A stretch of DNA of 64,000 nt, from contig NW_025408671.1 of assembly GCF_020360975.1 (NCBI RefSeq), forward strand, positions 1,240,001 to 1,304,000. The letters are read 5' to 3'. Below the pieces are notes generated by a model, which saw only the letters and a program-made list of their open reading frames with translations, did not search any database and was not told the origin of the DNA. Of the stretch, positions 25,811 through 38,298 are shown in pieces (the stretch's first letter is position 1; every line of letters starts with the position of its first letter). The translations under genes and the position numbers were made by a program. This DNA comes from Hirsutella rhossiliensis. Its lineage: Eukaryota > Ascomycota > Sordariomycetes > Hypocreales > Ophiocordycipitaceae.

Positions 25811-25991
25811 ATTATATAAAGTATAGTAATCTTATTAATCCTAAATTACTAAGATCTTTATAATCCCCTTAATCTTATATCTATTAAATAGTTATACTAA
25901 CTATTTATCTATTAGACTATATTATATACTTAACGCGGTTAACTATTAGCGGCCTAGTAGCTATAGTTATAATATTAAGCTAGCCTCCCTT
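25811..25991. other. Short unassigned join between G3 and G4
   Basis: No gene is visible. Similarity to the Gyp-1 LTR fades at about 25810 and similarity to the Gyp-2 3' region starts at 25992. The segment is AT-rich with several TATAATCCC-type short repeats. Confidence 0.4.
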
Positions 25992-26482
25992 AAGGTAGCT
26001 ACTTCCTATACGCCTAGGCTAGCCGCGCCTATAAGGTTACGCCGCCCGTCCTTACTTATACTACCGCGGCTAAGAGCGCCGCGGAGCTAGGTAAGGACTA
26101 AAATAAGGCTAAACGCGCCTTAACCGCTACCGCCGCTACTTACTATAACTTATAGTTCCTTAAGCGCACCGCCCTTATACCTAAGTATATAAGCTCCCTT
26201 TCCTATACTCTCTACGACGCTAAGTCTCTCTCTCTTAGGGGCACCGTCGCTGCTACCTTAGCCGCCCCCGCTACCTCTACCGCCGCCGCCGCCTTTACTA
26301 CTACCGGCACCGCCGCCGCTATCGCCGCTTAGCTAGGTAGCCTAGAGGGCTAGATCCGCGCCGTCGAGGCTAGGGCCGCGCCTTATACTAAGGAGGAGGA
26401 CGGGGAGGAGGATAAGGAGGAGGATAAGGATAACTATTTAATAGTTAAGACCCCGCTAAAAAGGAAGACCCGCTAGGCCTAG
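25992..26482 (+). pseudogene. Truncated antisense Ala-rich ORF of G4
   Basis: The plus-strand remnant matches codons of the C-terminal half of the antisense ORF in G5 (from about 43700) and ends at the equivalent TAG (26480-26482). RIP has introduced several stops, and the N-terminal part is absent because the element is truncated at 25992. The conserved end of the protein, a Glu/Asp-rich run followed by a basic tail, is still readable. Confidence 0.65.
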
Positions 26483-27755
26483 TCTATATACCCTTAAGTA
26501 CGCTTATAAGGGCTAATATAATTTATTTATACTACCGCTAACCTAAGTACGCCCTACTTATTATCTATAGTTATAGTATCTATAATATATACCTATAGCT
26601 TATACTAGCGTAGCGACTACTATAGGGCTAGTGCCCCGCTGCTTTCTTAAGGGTAGGGCGAGGTCTCCCTTATATCTTAGGGTGCTAGCCGCTTTACTAC
26701 TAAGGGGGTAGCTTTTCTTACTAGGCCGTCGTTCTCCTTTACTAGCCTATAAAGGGCCTTAAACTTATTTAGAGCTACCGCGCCCTTAAACTTAGAAGCT
26801 AGCTCTTATATTAAGTCCTAGTAGCTATGCTACTTAATAAGGACTTTACGCTTCTTACCGCGGCCTATATTCTTTTAACGGGCTACCTATAACTCCTTTA
26901 CTAAGAACTCCTCCTCTCCTTTAATAAGGATAGCGGCTAGTTAAGGATCTGCTATCTCTTAGCCTAGTAATAGGTCTATAGTAGAGCGATAAAGGAGGTC
27001 GATATTAATTATACTATAGATATTAAAGGGTAGCCCTTCTAGCTCTATAGTTTATAGACTTAGTACCCTCTTTACTATATACTTAATATATAGCTAGTTA
27101 AGCTTTTTCTTTAGCCTCGTTAACCTATAGTTATAGAGGTTTAGCTAGACCTTATCCCTTACTATAAACCTATTTATAAGATCTTATAACTTATTAACTT
27201 ACTACTCTTAGTCTTAGGCAATAAACGCTATTAGGGATTAATAGAACTTTATAACTTATTATAGCTTTTATATAAAGGTAGATACTCTCCCTTTTAAGGA
27301 GCTAACTAGGTAGCGCTCTATGCTTATATCTATAGTAATAGGCTATGCTAATAGTAGTTTAAACTTATATAATATAAGGAAGGGGGATATATTAATAAAG
27401 GAGTTTAACTTACTATTAAGCGCTATTTAAGCTATTATCTAAGCTAGAGGAAGCTACTTATCTTAGTCCGCTTAGTTATAGGCTATTACCCCTTAAAGGT
27501 AAGCTTATACTTCTTAGTTAAGGCGTTTAGGCCCCTTATTAGTTTATAGGTAGTAGGCTATACTTAGTAACTAAGTAACTTAAAGTATCTTATAAAGGTA
27601 CTACTAAAAGCGGCCGGTTTAAATAGTACCCTTACTACTAGTAATTAAGGCTAGCTATTAGTAAAAGTAAGCGTAGTACTAAAGGAAGCGCTTAGTATAG
27701 GCCTATACTTTTATAAATAGTATTAGCTTTAGTACTACCTCCTTACTTAGACAGT

Positions 27756-28452
27756 TATAAGAATATACCCTTATATTCTTATTTTACTATTATAAAGAAA
27801 TAATAAGTATAGGGAGGCTCTATTAAATAAGCTAGTAAAAAGAGGCTCTATAATATAGTTTAAGGGAATAACTCTTAAAGATAAAAGACCTTTACTAGAT
27901 ATTAATACCTTCCTTTAAGAAAAGCGGGTTAAGATAAGCCTATCCTAATAAAAAGATATATATATAAAATATATAAGTTAATTACTAGTAGAACGGATAC
28001 CCTATTACCTATTTTAGCCTAGCGGTTCTAAAGATATCTACGATATAAGAATAGGTAGGGCATAGAATATTCTAGTTAAATCTACTACTTATACTAGAAC
28101 CTATAGTCTTATATTAACTATTATATTATAGTTAGACTACCTACTAAGTTAGGAAGATATACTATAGATAGAGCTTTTTAAGCACTATAGAATATACTAG
28201 AAAGCTAACTAATTAGTCTACTAGTAAGCGAGTAATAGTCTATAAAACATAAAGGATTTCCCTAGGAGTAGTAGATAGAATAAGTAAGTTTATAAGTATC
28301 TTTTATAACGCTATTCTTTTAATATATTATTTAGCCCTTTATATACTTATTATAAATTCCGGACGAAATCCTACCTTATACTCCTTCGACTAATATTTCC
28401 GCTTATATTATTAACTATACGATCCTACGCTTATTACTTATGCTTTCTAATA
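27756..28452 (+). repeat. 5' LTR of Cop-2 copy D
   Basis: 697 bp, starting TATAAGAATATACCC and ending TTTCTAATA (ancestral TG...CA). It matches the 3' LTR and the solo copy throughout. The left edge is fixed by the TSD and the right edge by the adjoining primer-binding site. Confidence 0.87.
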
Positions 28453-28463
28453 GGTTATAAGCC
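28453..28463 (+). other. Primer-binding site of Cop-2 copy D (half initiator tRNA-Met type)
   Basis: GGTTATAAGCC follows the LTR without a gap. Apart from one RIP-type G-to-A change it is the complement of the initiator tRNA-Met anticodon arm (GGCTCATAACC). The same site occurs in Cop-1 and TRIM1. Confidence 0.72.
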
Positions 28464-28639
28464 TAGCTTCTTTATAAGTTAGGTAATAACTTTAAAAAAT
28501 CTTCGAAATTCTAATACTAACTATACGACCTTAAATTCTCTAAAATAGGCTTTAAGGATACGTTTAAATATACTAAACTTAAGGTTAGTTTTAACTATAA
28601 CTTCTAGGCTATTCGAGTATAGGCTCTTTTAGTCTTAAG

Positions 28640-29110
28640 GTATATAAGCAAAAGCGGAATTTTGGGAAATTAAGAAATCACGTAAGACTACGTGATAGAG
28701 GGGAAGAAGGAGTATAAGGTAGGATTTTCAACGGAATTTATTAGTAGTGTATTAGTGTGTGGAAGAGGTGTTGAAGTTTATTATTATCTATCTATCTACC
28801 AGCGGACATACTGTCTTATATAGACAATTGTAGCTGAACGGAAGAACCTTTCGGGACCAGATTTAGGCTGCCGTATAGCCCTGAGACTAGGGAATTCCGT
28901 GATACCTCGAGTGAGTCTAGAAGTGTCTTGGTTCCACTGATATTCGTGTTTAAAGGAGGTTGGTCGTGCCGGTGTTCTTAAGAGGTCTTAGCTAGCATTC
29001 TAAGCTAGCTCTGTTCCTTCGATTCCCGATTGTACGATAACCGGCAGCCCGTTTAATGCATAATAACATGCAGAATAACGAGCGATTCTTGCTCTATAGG
29101 ATGAGATTTT
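28640..29110. repeat. Weakly RIP-mutated patch inside Cop-2 copy D
   Basis: About 470 bp with a normal share of CA and TG, in contrast to the RIP-saturated copia sequence on both sides. This suggests a later or single-copy insertion. A short stretch near 28708-28750 (GGAGTATAAGGTAGGATTTT) resembles the reverse complement of the Cop-2 LTR (about 28350-28395), so it may be a diverged solo LTR on the minus strand. ATTTTG occurs near both edges (about 28670 and 29106) and could be a TSD. No protein was found, and the boundaries are uncertain. Confidence 0.45.
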
Positions 29111-32100
29111 GTCTATAATTAATATACTACTTATTGGCTTATATAATTAGGAGAGTATATTATAGCTGCTTTATTTATAGTAGGAACACCGTTCCTTATA
29201 TTTAGTTAAGGAGAAGCTTCCTATTACTATATAGTAAGAATATTACTCGAAAATATAAGAAGCACTTACTTTAATTTTTCTTTATATAAAAGATAGTCCC
29301 TTAACTTAAATAAAGTATATAATAAATACTAAAGAGGCTTAGGATAGGTTAAAAAACCTATATAACCTTATTTCTATTACTTTAAGTTACCTACTTATAA
29401 AGGAGCTTTTTAATACTTTAATAGGGGATTTCGAATCCCTAGAAGGCTACCTAAATAAGGTAAAAGAGGTATTTAAGGAGCTAAAAGCATAGAATATTAT
29501 AATTTTAAAAGTAGTTATTATAGCTTAGATTTTAAATAGCCTTTTAAGCTCGTTTTCTAGCTATATAACTAATATAACGTAAGCTCTTCGAAATAACTTA
29601 GAGGCTTTTAATCTAGAGTCTCTCTCTAGTAGTCTTATAGATAAATTTAAGAGGGCTAAGTCTCTAGAAAATCCCCTTAAGTAGGCTTTCTTTACTAAGA
29701 AGCCCTAAAAAAAGATAAAAATTATATTATAATATACTTACTATAAGAAGAAAGGGTATTTAGTTAAAGATTACTACTATTATTACCTAGAAAAGGCCCT
29801 TAAACGCTTTTCTAAAAATTTTAAAAATTATAATAAAGGAATACCTTTTAAGAGGCCTAGAAAACCTTCTATAAAAGGAAATCCTATTAAATTAAACTCT
29901 TAAGTTAATAAGAAGAAGAAAATATCCTCTTCTCTATATATATTAAAAGTAGAAAAAATAGAAATCGATAATTAAACGGATAAAGAACTAGAAATCGATA
30001 TTTCTATTCCTTCTCCTACCCTTAAAGGTTAGAAAGGCTTTAAAGAAGAAGTAGCGGCATATATCTCTTTAAATATCCTAAAAAAAGCTATATTTAATAA
30101 TAGGTAAATAGGACCTTTAAATTCCTCTTAAATTAAAGACCTTATATATAAGGTAAAAGAAAAGGAAATCCCTTATAAAACTTTAGAGAATAGAAATTTC
30201 TATAATTTTATATACGATACTAGTACTACTAGGAATATAGTATTAGAAAAGAAATTCCATATTAATTTTCGAACTATCTCTACTAAGGTTAATTAGGGAA
30301 AGGCATCCTATATAGTTATTTAAGGCTATAGAGATCTTCTTTTTAGATTTCTAAATAATAAAAGGCTATTTATCTTAAGAAACTATCTTTTTATACTTAA
30401 ATTAAAGGTAAATATTATAAGCTAATCGTATTTTAAAAATACTTATACCTTTATTAATAGTAAGGAAATTTTCTTACTAAATAACTAAGCTAATATTATA
30501 TTTATAGGAAAATAGTAAGATAACCTTTATATCTTCTCTTTAAAAATTCCTTTCTTAAAAAAGAAGACATTCCTATATAATATTAATAATATAAGGAATA
30601 ATATAAAGGACCTTAACCTTTATTTATAGGATTTAAGGCTAGGATATATAAGTCCTAAAGCCTTATTAGAAACCTTAAAAAGATATAATAAAGATATAAC
30701 TATCCCTAAGAAGGATATTATAGAAATAAAAGAATATAAGGCTTATATTAAAGTAAAGGTAACTAATAAGAGGAATAAATCCCTATTTAATAAGGTATAT
30801 AACTACCTTAATAAAGTTACTATTAATATTTAGGGCCCTATAAAGACCCCTACTTATAATAAATATACCTCCTTTATATCCTTTTTATATATAGGATTAA
30901 GATATTTAGAAATATCTTTAATAAAGTTTAAGGTAGAAGCCCTAGATAAATTCTTAGAATATAAAGCCTTAGTTAAAAATAACCGGGATAATATTACTAT
31001 AAAGGAAGCTTTTTCGGATAACGTAAAAGAATTTCTATATAAAATAAAACCCTACTACTTAAGAAAGGGAATTAAATATTATACTAGCCCTCCTAGGACT
31101 CTTAAATTAAACGGAGTAATAGGGAGGATTAATAAGACTATATTAAATAAAGTCCGGGCTATTTTATTTACGGTAAAACTACCTAAATATTTATAGGGAG
31201 AAGCTATTTTAATAGTAGCCTATTTATATAATAGGACCCCTTACTTACGAATAGGCTTTTAAACTCTTATAAAGAAAAAGGAAAATAAATCTCTAGCCTT
31301 AAAAGACTTAGAGAAAATTTAGACCTTTAGAAGTACTATTTATTATAAAAATAAAGACTACTTAAATAAGCTAGAAATAAGAGCTTATAAGGGTATTATT
31401 ATAGGATATACTAAAAATACTTATAAAATATATAACTTTTCGAAAAGAAAGGCAATAATTTCTAAAAAATATTATTGTCCTAGAAAATAAATTTATAGAA
31501 AATTAAAAAGAAAAAGACCTTAAGGACTTCGACTTTAATACCTTACCTCCTATAAATAAGGTCCCGGATAGTTATTTATAAAGGGAACCTATATATAAAG
31601 AAGGTAATAGCTCTTCCTTAAAAGAAGAGGAGAATAACCTTTTATAAAGAAGGAAAATAACCTTTTTATAAAAAAGGAAGGTAACCCTCTTATAGAAAAG
31701 AAAGATAACCCTCTTATAAAGAAAGAAGATAACCCTTTTATAAAAAAAGGAAATAATCCTCTTTTAGAAAAGGGATTTAATAAGGATTTAAAAATCCGTA
31801 TTAATATACCTAAGAAGCTAAACGGATTTTATAAAGACTATATTATATACCCTAAAATAAATACTATATTAAATAGTAAAAGTAAAGAGATTATTCTATC
31901 TTTACTAGAAAATAAGGATCTTATAGAGCCTAAAACATTTAAATAGGCTATAAATAGCTTAGAAGCTATAAAATAGAAAAGAGCTATGTTTTTAGAAATA
32001 AAAGAGCTCTTAAACTAAAATACCTAGGAATTAAAGCCTCTTCCTATAGAAAGGTATAAGTAATAAGCGTAGGATCGGGTAATCGATAATATAAGCGGAA

Positions 32101-32169
32101 AGATCGGTCGAAGGAGTATAGGGTAGGATTTCGTCCGGAATTTATAACGAGTATATAAGGGGCTGAATA

Positions 32170-32526
32170 TATTAGAAAGAAAGACATATATATTAATTGC
32201 AGTGCGCCTTTCGGAGCGCGCGTTCCACTTTTGCCTGCGTAGCGCAATAGTCTTCGCGACAGTTATGAGCCCGGGAGGGGGTGGCAAACCACCCCTTATA
32301 ACTTCCGGTTAGACTGCGCGCGCGACATACTCGAGAAGGCCCGAGGTTCGATTTCCCCGAGGATAGCCTATTATCGATTAGCGGGGTAAAAGATCCAGGC
32401 ATCCCGGGCCCGGCCCGGCATCCCTGAGGGGGTGTGTTGGAAAGAAAGACATATGTGTTAATTTCAGTGCGCCTTTCGGAGCGCGCGTTCTACTTTTGCC
32501 TGCGTGGCGCAATGGTCTTCGCGATA
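32170..32526 (+). mobile_element. TRIM-like non-autonomous LTR element TRIM1 (357 bp)
   Basis: Two 92-bp direct repeats (32170-32261 and 32435-32526), beginning TGTTGGAAAG and ending CTTCGCGACA, enclose 173 bp. The interior starts with GTTATGAGCCC (32262), complementary to the initiator tRNA-Met anticodon arm, and ends with a purine tract GAGGGGGTG. There is no coding capacity. The repeat end has an A-box-like TGGCGCAATGG in a stretch resembling the 5' part of initiator tRNA-Met. The interior has a B-box-like GGTTCGATTTCC (32345-32356). The left flank GAATA matches the right flank of Cop-1 copy C at 38776. The 3' repeat is nearly free of RIP while the 5' repeat is lightly mutated. Confidence 0.65.
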
Positions 32527-32527
32527 T

Positions 32528-33004
32528 TCTCGCGAAGAGAGTTGCGGGAAGTGCATGTAAAATACACGAAGGTGAAATTAGAAGTAAGGGGTCGGACAGG
32601 CAGGGCAGAGATATATGATTCTTGCGGGGGCAGCAATTAAGGTAGGGGAGTAATTATTATATTGCCTTAATTCTCCTTCTTTCCTCTATCTAACGCCCAT
32701 CTTTATACCCTTCTAGCATCTTAATTAATAAAGAAGATCCTACTTAAAGAAGCTACTAATATCCTCTTAACTACCGAGCTTTTTGCTGGTTTTTCCCCTC
32801 CTTTCTAGCCGTTGCCGGTATATCTATCTTATCTCTCGCTACCTCTATAGGAAGCTATCGCTACTTCTACTTCCCTTCTTATCCCTACCCTCCTCTTTAT
32901 ACCTCTTTTTAGCTCTTTCCTTAAAACCTATTTTTTAGCTTCCTAGGTCCCTTATACTAAGGGATATCTCCGAGAACTACGAAATTAGGCTACGCTTCGC
33001 GACA
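32528..33004 (-). repeat. Left (3') LTR of Cop-1 copy C
   Basis: 477 bp, from TCTCGCGAAG to CTTCGCGACA. This copy keeps the ancestral terminal CA. Its leftmost 110 bp retain CA and TG. Confidence 0.82.
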
Positions 33005-33299
33005 TACCCCCTTAGCTATAGCCTGCCCTTATAGTAAGGGTATAGCTAATACGGCTTTAGGCTAGTAAGCGTATAGAGGAGGTTCTTAGCTTTATACTTC
33101 TCCCTTTACTTAAGGAAAGTAAGGGCCCTTTTAGGTCCCTAGGCTCTTTTAGACCTACTTAAGGAATAGGGGCCTAAAGAGGGGAAAGTTATATAAGAAA
33201 GGGGGCCTTCTTAGAAGGGAAAAACCTAATTAAAATAGCGGGCCCTTTAAAGGGAAAAACCTCTTCCTTCTTCTTTAGCTATAGACGTTACCTTCTTAT

Positions 33300-36200
33300 A
33301 CGGGCTATTAGCTCCTCTTATAGACTCTTAAGGCGGGCCTTTAAGGATAGCTTTTCTTAAACGTTTTCTAGCCTAATTTACTATAAAAAGACAGCTAGCT
33401 TCTACTTTAGTAGGGGCTTTATAAGACCGTTAGCTTTTATTAATACTATTAGAACTTAACGGATAGAAATAAGTCCTATTTAAACCTCTTAGTATAACTA
33501 ATACTAGTAGATATCGATATACTATAGCTAGGTTAATAGTTTACTATTTTCTATAAGAATTCGTATAGTCTATATATTATCGTATTTTATAGCTAACGGG
33601 GACGGAATTTATAGTTATAAAGAAATAAGTAGCCGGCTAAGGAAAATCGCTTTCTTTAACGCTTTTAAAAGAGCTAGTAGCTTTGCCTCTATACTAAAAG
33701 TTATAATAGTAGCTTACTTTAAAGCTCTCTAAGTAATAGTTCCTTTAAAAAGGAATATAATATACCCTTATAAGCTCTTTCTATTAAAGGGATTATTTAT
33801 AAAGGACGAATCGCTTAAATAAAAGAAGATTTCGGTAGCTAATTTCTTCCTTTCCTACCCTCTTAGGCGTAGACTATATAATCTTATTAAATAGAGATAA
33901 AGGATAGCTTAGTCTACTACTTCTTAGTACTTAGGGCTAGGATTTTAGTTATACCTAGCTATCTAGGAGACCGTAAAAGAGATATCCGGTTTAGTAGAAA
34001 TAGCTAAAAAAAAGCAGGGAGCCTACCTTCTATTAATATTAGTATTTCTCTTACTCTATAGCTTAAAAGGACGGATTAAGCAAAAGCTCTTTATCTAATA
34101 TAGGTATAAAGGGAAGCTTCTTATTAAGGGAATTAAGGAGGAATTTATAAGCGACCTTATCGATATAGGCGTCTTAGGTTAGCTATATAGCCCGTTAGGA
34201 TCTATTCTAAAGGATTTATATCCTTAGAAACTACTTTAGCTCCCCTAGCTTAGTTATCTTATACCTTTATTATAGGCCTTATATAGCCTCCTTAGTAGCA
34301 GCCTCTTCCTCTTTTAAGTAGGCCTAAATAATATTATCGATATAAAAGGAGACTATAATTTTACCCTTTTATATTATATATAGTTCCTAAGAGACTTTCT
34401 TAAAGCCTAGGGCTTCGAAGGAACCTATTAAATACTAATACTAAAGAAGGGGTAATCTTTAGAGTCTATATAAAGCTTTCCTAAGCTATAGAGCCTTTCC
34501 TAGCTATTAAAAACTAAGAGGAAGTCGTATATAGATAACTTCTTCTTCCTTAAGAGGGCAGTTAACGAAGGCATTAACTATATCTATCTTATCGAGCTCG
34601 AGGTCGAATTCTACTACTATAGCTATAAGGGTCTAAAGAGATATCCCTACTAAGGTAGTTGCCCTAGTAGGTATATCCCCTTTTTCCTATTAATTCCTAT
34701 AGATAACTAGCCGGGCTTTATACTTTTAAAGGAAGCCGTGTTTATTAGTCTTATAAATAAAGATATACTTATAGCTAAGGGCCTATTTTCCTCTTACCTT
34801 TTCCTTAAGGACCTCTTAGAAAGACCTTATTTCTTTATATAAGGCTAGGTAGTCTTTCTAGGCCTAGAAAAACTAGTCTCTAAAAGGGTGTCTTTCTAGC
34901 TACTTTTAGTTTACTAGTAGGTCTAGGAGGTCTCTTTTATATACCTTCCTTACTAATATCTATAGCTTAAAAAGCTAGCTTACTATAAACGCTCTATAAG
35001 AACCGTCTTTTATAAGCGTTAGATAGAAGTTAGAAAAATAATTAAAATAAGGGGGAAATTAGTCTTCTTTTATATTAGGCCCTATACCTTCCTTTACTTC
35101 TCGAAGTAGGGATAAAAAGGCAGCTAGGTACTCCTTTAAGAGAGGTGCCTTTCCTACCCCTTTAAGGGTAGAGATAGGAAGACTAACTAAAAAAGCTACT
35201 TCTAGATCTTCTTCTTATTTAGTAAGAGGAGGCATAGGAAGGTAGGCGTATTCTAGCTCTACTACTTTCCTATAGTTTCCTTCTTTATCTAGATTATCTA
35301 ATCTAGTAGCTTCCTCTTCTTTTTCTTCTTTAAAGTCGGTATTATCCTTAACTACTTCGACGTTAGTTTCTTCTTTTATTTCCTTATCTAGGACCTCTTC
35401 TTAAGACTATTAAGAAAGGGGAATTTAGATCTTCTAAATTAGCTAACGTTATAAGAGTAAGAGGGGCTATTAATCCCTCTTTCTATCGAAGAAGCTAGAT
35501 TCCTCGAAAATTATATCCCTAGTTAAAATAACTTTCTAAAGAGGAGGAATCTAGATCTAGAAGATATTAGTAGAATTATAACTAATAAGGTAACTAATAA
35601 AGGCTTTAAGATTAAGCTTTCTTTTCTTCTTCCTTTTTAGCTATATATTAGTAGTTATTACGTATGCCTTATAGCTATACGTACGAAGGTAGGCTAGCGA
35701 GGCCCTCTTCTTTATAAAGAGCTTAAGGGGGGATTTCTAGTCTATTCCTTAGGTAGCCCCTCTAGGGTCCTTAGGGTCCTAAGGGGTCCGGTTCTAAAGG
35801 TAATAAGCGGTCTTAACGACTTCCCTTTAAAGGTCGTAGGGAAGCCTCGTAGTAAGTCTTATTATACGGGCCCTTTTTATTATAGTACCCCCTAATCTTT
35901 CTGCCCCTCCGTTCTAGGCCTAGGTATTTAGTGCTAATAGGAGGGGTAAAATGCCCCTTTTTCGAAGCTAATTTAAGATATCCTTTATAAATAGCTCTTT
36001 ATTAGACTATATCTTCTTTATATTAAAGCTAAAGTAGGATTTTATCTAGTTAACGAAGTCTTAGAAGGTAGACTAGTTATACTTACTTAGGTAGGTCTAT
36101 AAGAAATAAAGGAAAACTATCCTTAAAAAAGCGTCTATAAAAAACATTACCTTAATAAAGCTTTCTTAGTCCTTAGAGACGTCGGTCTAGTCGACCTAAA

Positions 36201-38250
36201 TTTCCTTATATAGCTAGTCTAGCTATAAAAGGGTCTATTTAGAAATTCGTGTCTTAGTCTTCCCTTAGCTATAGTATTCGTATTCGATAGTCTTTAGGCC
36301 CCTTATTTATACGCCCTATTATTAGCCTAGCTTATATAAAGCTAGGGGGCCTAGGTAACTAAGTCGTACGTACTAAAGAAGACCGTCTCTTTAAGCTACC
36401 GGAAGAGGGTCCTTTATAGTAGACCTATTCCTCTTAATAAGGAAAGCTAACTTCTTAAGTAATTCCTTCCTAAGGATAGGTCGGAATTCGAGAATAAATT
36501 AACCGAATTTTTCCTCGATAAGCCTAATAGTTTAATTCTTCTAAACTAGCCTTATAGGCTTAGACGTTATATCCTAAAAGATTCCTTCTTCTTAAAGAAA
36601 GTAGAAGGAAATTAGGCTCGTTAAAAATTAAGGGTAAAAAGCTACCCTTTTTCGTCGAAGAATTTATATAGACCTATTAGGTAATTTTATTATAAAATTT
36701 ACCCTTCTATATCCCTCTATCCGTATAGTTAATTCCCTAGTAATAAGGTATTCCCTTTATACCTTCTTAAAGGACTAGAATCGTAAGAGTATATTATAGA
36801 TATTAAGCTAGAGTTAAGGAGAGCTAATTTTTATAGGGGATAATCGGAGGGCTCTAATAGTTAGTCTTAGCCTTATTAATCTATAGGGAAGATAAAGGCT
36901 AGATTTACTATACTAACGAATTTTCCTTGAATTTACGGTAGCGGCGTTAGTTACTATTTCTTAGTAACCTAAATCTTATCTATCTTCTTCTATAACGAGG
37001 GGTCCTCCTTAAGAGACTATTATACTATTTCTTATAGCCTCTTTAAAAGGTTAATTCCTTTAAGTCGGTTTTCCTTAAAGACCTACTAGTAGTCTTCTAG
37101 CCGATAGAGCTTTTTATATACTTAGTAAGTAGGTCGATTCCTCCTTATTTATTTCTTTAAGGAATCCTTATCCTAGTCTAGAAGGTCTACTTAAAAACCT
37201 CCCCTTTTTACACTTTATTACTAATTTTAAAAAAGAGGTTCGATTTCGACTAGTTCCTTAATTTTTCGACTAATAGACTAAAAGGTCTATTAAGGGACTA
37301 GCTAGGCCGGTCTAACTAACGGGACCGGGGCTAGGCCTAGAGTAAGAGGCGGAGCCGGGACCGGGGCAGTAGTAGTAGTAGCGGGAGCCGTAGTAATAAG
37401 GGCTATAGCAGCTATAGGGGCAGTAGTTTAAACCGTCTAGGTCGAGTACTAGCTATAAAGGAATAAGACTACTTACTATTATACTTTAGTAGCCTCTTTA
37501 TTTAGTTCCTAGCTAGCTTCTTAAAAGATAGTTAAGTAACCGTTACTAATAGGCTTTATTAATAGAGATATATCCTATAGCTTCTAGCTAGAAAGAGCTT
37601 TTATTAGGAAGTATTAGTTAGCTTTCTCGAGGATTTCTTCCTACTTAGCTAGCTATAAAGAAGCTAGTAGGTTCCTAGTAGATAAGGCTCTTAGGTAGGC
37701 TATATGGGTCTTCTTAATACGGTTAGTTATATAGCCCTTCGAGGGAGCTATTAAGGTCTTTAGCTTTAAAAGCTACTACCTAGGAGTCTCTTCCTCTTAA
37801 AGAGAGATTAGCTTTATAGTATTAACGGATTTTATTATCGCTATACGTATAGTAGTTAGTAGCTTTATCTTATAGAGGTATTCCTTTTAGTGACTCTTAT
37901 AGTCGCCTAAGGTAGTAGAAAAAGCTCTCTATTATACGGAGGTTAGCTTAAAGAAGAGAGAAGCTCCCTTTATAAATTCCGTTGCCCTAAGATAAAGAGG
38001 GGGCTTAAGAGGGTCCTACTTATTAAAGAAGACTAAATTATAAATAGTTCTATTTATATAAGCCTATAGCTCCTTTACCTACTTATCTTAATCTTAGGGC
38101 TCTATAAGAATCGCCTTATAGACCGTAGGGATAGTAGAGTCGTTTTTCGATATCGTTATAGAAGAGGGGGGTAGAAAAGTTAGTTAAAAATCGGCTTTTT
38201 TAGTAAGAAGGGTAAAAGGGAGCTATAAGGGATATAAGAAAGGTGCCTTT
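33300..38250 (-). pseudogene. Cop-1 gag-pol remnant in copy C
   Basis: Same domain order as copy B on the minus strand. The RT active-site box is at about 34325-34360 (FYIDNII, Asp to Asn), with the RT block containing KYKARL and FDLELDKIDIVNAF at about 34560-34780. Integrase is at about 35700-36350 and RNase H at about 33380-33830. It has dense in-frame TAA/TAG and no usable start. Confidence 0.78.
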
Positions 38251-38298
38251 TATAATAGCTAGAAGGTATAAGAATACTATTCCTCTTAGGCTTATAAC

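Noticed and set aside
2431..25991. Mitochondrial DNA or a bacterial AT-rich region
   Set aside because: CG dinucleotides are plentiful, CA/TG are specifically depleted, and chromodomain gypsy and copia elements with TSDs are present. All of this indicates RIP-mutated nuclear DNA.
32434..32640. A 68-codon plus-strand frame
   Set aside because: It runs across the right repeat of TRIM1 into the Cop-1 LTR. It is open only because that patch escaped RIP.
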